From assembly GCF_014860165.1 (NCBI RefSeq), contig NZ_JACZKG010000008.1, positions 43,012-107,011 on the forward strand: a DNA stretch of 64,000 bases, in the 5' to 3' direction. Of the stretch, positions 61,768-64,000 are shown piece after piece. Under the pieces are notes generated by a model that was given only the letters and a program-made list of their open reading frames with translations, had not been told where the DNA came from and searched no databases. The position numbers and the translations under genes are program-made. The stretch comes from Devosia sp. Its GTDB lineage: Bacteria > Pseudomonadota > Alphaproteobacteria > Rhizobiales > Devosiaceae. Numbering within the stretch: the first letter of the stretch is position 1; the number at the start of each line of letters is the position of its first letter.

Positions 61768-62769
61768 TCAAGCATGCGCGAGATCCTTGTCCAAAATGGC
61801 GTCGATCTGGGCCATGACATCAGGGGGCAGTGGGCCGAAGGCGAGCGCGCCGAGATTTTCACGGACCTGGGCTTCGGATTTGAAGCCCGGAATGGGCAGC
61901 GTGTGGGGCGAGCGGGCCAGAATCCAGCCGAGCGCCCCCTGCGCAGGGGTGCGGCCGCCAGTGGTCAGCAAATCACGAATGGCCTCGACGCGCGCCACAT
62001 ATTCACGGCGTGGCTTGCCATCGTGGAAGTGTCGCACCCAGGAATGGCCGGCCGCCCGCACATCGTCCCCGGGCAAGCGCGACGACGCAGAGAACTTGCC
62101 CGTCAGCATGCCCATGGCCAGGGGCGAGCGATTGAGGCTCGCCAGGTTGTCCCGGGCGCAGAGATCGAGCACATCGGGACCATCCCTGAAAACGTTGAGT
62201 TCCTGCTGGATGGCGGTGAAATGGGGGAACCTGACCATGCGCGCGGCCTTTTGCGCATCATCGGTGCTCCAGCCCCAGGCGCGGATGCGGCCCTGCTCGG
62301 CAAGGCGCTCCAGCGCTTCGCCGGCCGCGTCGGCGGCGTCGTCGGGCAGGTCGCCGACATGGATCTGGTAGAGATCGATATAGTCGGTGCGCAGGCGCTT
62401 GAGCGACTGGGCCGAGGCCCAGTCGATATAGGCCGGGCTCACATCGGTGGCGAGCAGGGCCTTGGTCGTTTCGTCATAGGTATAGCCGAACTTGGTGGCG
62501 ATGACGGCCTCGGCCCGGCGATGCCTGAGGGCATGGCCGAGCACGGTCTCGCTGTGGCCGGTGCCATAGGCATCGGCGCTGTCGAACAGCGTGCCGCCCA
62601 GATCGAGCGCCAACTCGATGGCGCGGGTGGACTGGGCATCGTCGACGTCACCATAGCCATCGGGACGACCGTCGAGGGTGAAGGGCCCGCCAATGGCCCA
62701 GCAGCCCAGGCCGATTGCACTCACCTTGATGCCGGAACGGCCCAGAATGCGTTTTTTGGACACAGTCAT
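61768..62769 (-). CDS. Aldo/keto reductase
   Basis: Protein of 333 residues. Motifs are GRSGIKVSAIGLGCWAIGG, GGTLFDSADAYGTGHSE (catalytic Asp, Tyr), VIATKFGYTYDE (Lys), IDLYQIHVGDLP (His) and the NADPH block ARSPHTLPIPGFKSEAQVRENL. It resembles the YajO/YhdN-like group. GGAGG lies five bases before the ATG. The DUF1127 gene is 10 bases upstream, so both are probably transcribed together. Confidence 0.9.
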   Translation of the reverse strand: MTVSKKRILGRSGIKVSAIGLGCWAIGGPFTLDGRPDGYGDVDDAQSTRAIELALDLGGTLFDSADAYGTGHSETVLGHALRHRRAEAVIATKFGYTYDETTKALLATDVSPAYIDWASAQSLKRLRTDYIDLYQIHVGDLPDDAADAAGEALERLAEQGRIRAWGWSTDDAQKAARMVRFPHFTAIQQELNVFRDGPDVLDLCARDNLASLNRSPLAMGMLTGKFSASSRLPGDDVRAAGHSWVRHFHDGKPRREYVARVEAIRDLLTTGGRTPAQGALGWILARSPHTLPIPGFKSEAQVRENLGALAFGPLPPDVMAQIDAILDKDLAHA

Positions 62770-62779
62770 TTCAGCCTCC

Positions 62780-62932
62780 TCAGGGGCAAGGACCACAGGC
62801 GACGAACTGCGCGATGTCGTCGCGCTCGGTGCCGATATCGGCCAGCAGGCGATCGTCGAGCCGACGCAGCTTGCGGATGGCGACGCGGAGCAGGCGCCAG
62901 TCGATGAATTTGCGGGTCAGGGGTTCGAACAT
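62780..62932 (-). CDS. DUF1127 family protein, 50 aa
   Basis: Arginine-rich small protein starting MFEPLTRKFIDWRLLRVAIR, with the DUF1127 core KLRRLDDRLLADIGTERDDI (LxxLDDRxLxDIGxxRxDI). It ends with a Cys pair (VACGPCP). In other Alphaproteobacteria DUF1127 proteins have been linked to RNA turnover and to phosphate and carbon metabolism. It lies 10 bases before the aldo/keto reductase gene, which is unusual because such genes are mostly solitary. Confidence 0.85.
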   Translation of the reverse strand: MFEPLTRKFIDWRLLRVAIRKLRRLDDRLLADIGTERDDIAQFVACGPCP

Positions 62933-63114
62933 CTTGCGTCTCCTTGGCTAGAGGCAAAGCGGAGCCGCCGCCGAAACCGGCGGTTTCGGATTTTCAGGTC
63001 TGGCGGTATCTGCTTTGCATCGCGGCGCCATCTGGGCGCTGCTGAGCGATACTTGCCCATTTTGCGGCGCTTTCGCTATAGTCGAGACTGCAAGGCACTT
63101 TGCAGAAATGAAAA

Positions 63115-63984
63115 ATGGACTTCAGTTGGGACGATCTGCGGCTGTTTCTCGACGTCGCACGGCTGGGCGGGCTGAGCGCCGCCACCGAGACGACCCGCCT
63201 CAGCGCCGCGACCCTGGGCCGGCGGGTGACGGCGCTGGAAAAGCAGGTGGGCGAGCCGCTGTTTCACCGCAGCCAATCGGGCTATCGGCTGACCCAGGCG
63301 GGCGAGGACCTGCTTGAGCGGGCCGAGGATGTCGAGGCGGCCATGCTGTCGCTCAAGCGCTGGAAGGAAGGCGCTGTCGGCGCGCGCGTGGTGCGCCTGT
63401 CTGCCGGCTCCTGGACCTCGGCTTTCGTGGCCAGCCATATCGGGGACATCTGGACGGTGGAGGATCGATTTGCCGTCGAATTCGTCACCGCCATGCAGAA
63501 GGTCGATATCGGCCGGCGCAATGCGGATCTGGGCATCCGCAACCAGCGGCCCACCGAGCAGTGGCTGGCCGGACGGCTGATCGGCACGGTGGCCTATGCC
63601 ATCTATTCCGGGCTCAACCTCATCAACGGCATCAAGGCCGGCTATTTCGTCGGCGTCACCGGCGAGGGCGGCCAGACCCATGCCGCCCGCTGGATGCAGG
63701 CCCGGCATGGCGACCGCATCGCGGTGCGCGGCAATGACGCGATGAGCGTGCGCGAACTGGTGGCCGGCGGGGCGGGTCTGTCGGTCTTTCCCTGCTTTGT
63801 GGGCGACAGCGATCCGCGGCTGGTGCGCGTGGCCTCGCCCATCCAGGAGCTGGAAACCGACCAGTGGCTGGTGAGCCACCATGAGGAACGGCACGAGCCG
63901 GCGGTGCATGCGGTGGCCGATCGCATCGCTGATGTGATGAAGCGGCATGGCGCGCTGTTTCGCGGCGAGACGCCGCGGGAGTGA
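63115..63984 (+). CDS. LysR-family transcriptional regulator
   Basis: Protein of 289 residues. The N-terminal winged helix spans DDLRLFLDVARLGGLSAATETTRLSAATLGRRVTALEKQVGEPLFHRSQSGYRLT. The effector domain follows but is relatively divergent, with only LSVFPCFVGDSDPRLVRV clearly matching the family end. It is divergent from the DUF1127-AKR operon with a 182-bp gap, so that operon is a likely target. The last 16 bases of the window after it hold nothing recognisable. Confidence 0.92.
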   Translation: MDFSWDDLRLFLDVARLGGLSAATETTRLSAATLGRRVTALEKQVGEPLFHRSQSGYRLTQAGEDLLERAEDVEAAMLSLKRWKEGAVGARVVRLSAGSWTSAFVASHIGDIWTVEDRFAVEFVTAMQKVDIGRRNADLGIRNQRPTEQWLAGRLIGTVAYAIYSGLNLINGIKAGYFVGVTGEGGQTHAARWMQARHGDRIAVRGNDAMSVRELVAGGAGLSVFPCFVGDSDPRLVRVASPIQELETDQWLVSHHEERHEPAVHAVADRIADVMKRHGALFRGETPRE

Positions 63985-64000
63985 GGGTGCGGCCCACTCC

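Overview
This window is a GC-rich chromosomal segment of an alphaproteobacterium. The best fit is the order Hyphomicrobiales (Rhizobiales), with a Devosia-like lineage as an inference. The evidence is gene order. The blocks aroA-cmk-rpsA, sppA-ihfB-lapA-trpF-trpB-trpA-accD-folC, tsaB-rimI-mur-plsC and nucleotidyltransferase-addB-addA-trxA are all familiar from this order. A TIGR02300/FYDLN acidic protein, a LapA-family protein and alphaproteobacterial inverted-repeat families also fit. I see no insertion sequence, CRISPR array, rRNA or clear prophage.

Layout. 1-9.9 kb: lnt (cut by the window edge), tsaB-rimI-mur-plsC, pncB, a short-chain dehydrogenase, a YcaQ-like glycosylase, an odd head-to-head gene pair and tRNA-Ala(GGC). 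10-25 kb: aroA-cmk-rpsA, a GNAT, sppA-ihfB-lapA-trpFBA, accD, a chemoreceptor placed between accD and folC, then folC. 25-36 kb: GH3 glycosidase, rbfA-truB, several envelope or hypothetical proteins, a 2-hydroxyacid dehydrogenase, an FhuF-like reductase, aquaporin Z, cutC, a self-regulated GntR/ABC operon and a quinone reductase. 36-45 kb: MurU-like nucleotidyltransferase, addB, addA and two tandem thioredoxin genes. 44.6-45.8 kb: a compact three-gene membrane-protein operon containing two proteins of 24-25 residues. 45.9-57 kb: a ten-gene minus-strand operon for the lower part of reductive pyrimidine degradation (aminotransferase, mmsA, amidohydrolase, dihydropyrimidinase) plus an ABC importer, divergent from a RutR-like regulator. 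57-64 kb: DoxX, a RibD-like reductase, a DUF4260 protein, a diguanylate cyclase, an RlpA-like protein, two aldo/keto reductases, a DUF1127 protein and a LysR regulator.

Most notable observations. (1) The gene at the canonical aroA position keeps the EPSP-synthase scaffold but has lost most substrate-binding and catalytic residues, so it looks like a pseudoenzyme. (2) The mini-protein operon at 44.6-45.8 kb has an EcfG-like promoter and its own terminator. (3) One ABC permease appears to start at an AUA codon that overlaps the preceding stop. (4) The pyrimidine operon includes two uncharacterised membrane or periplasmic genes, and a RutR-type box sits in its divergent promoter. (5) AccD lacks all four zinc-ribbon cysteines. 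Family assignments come from motifs and gene order read by eye, and no database search was run.
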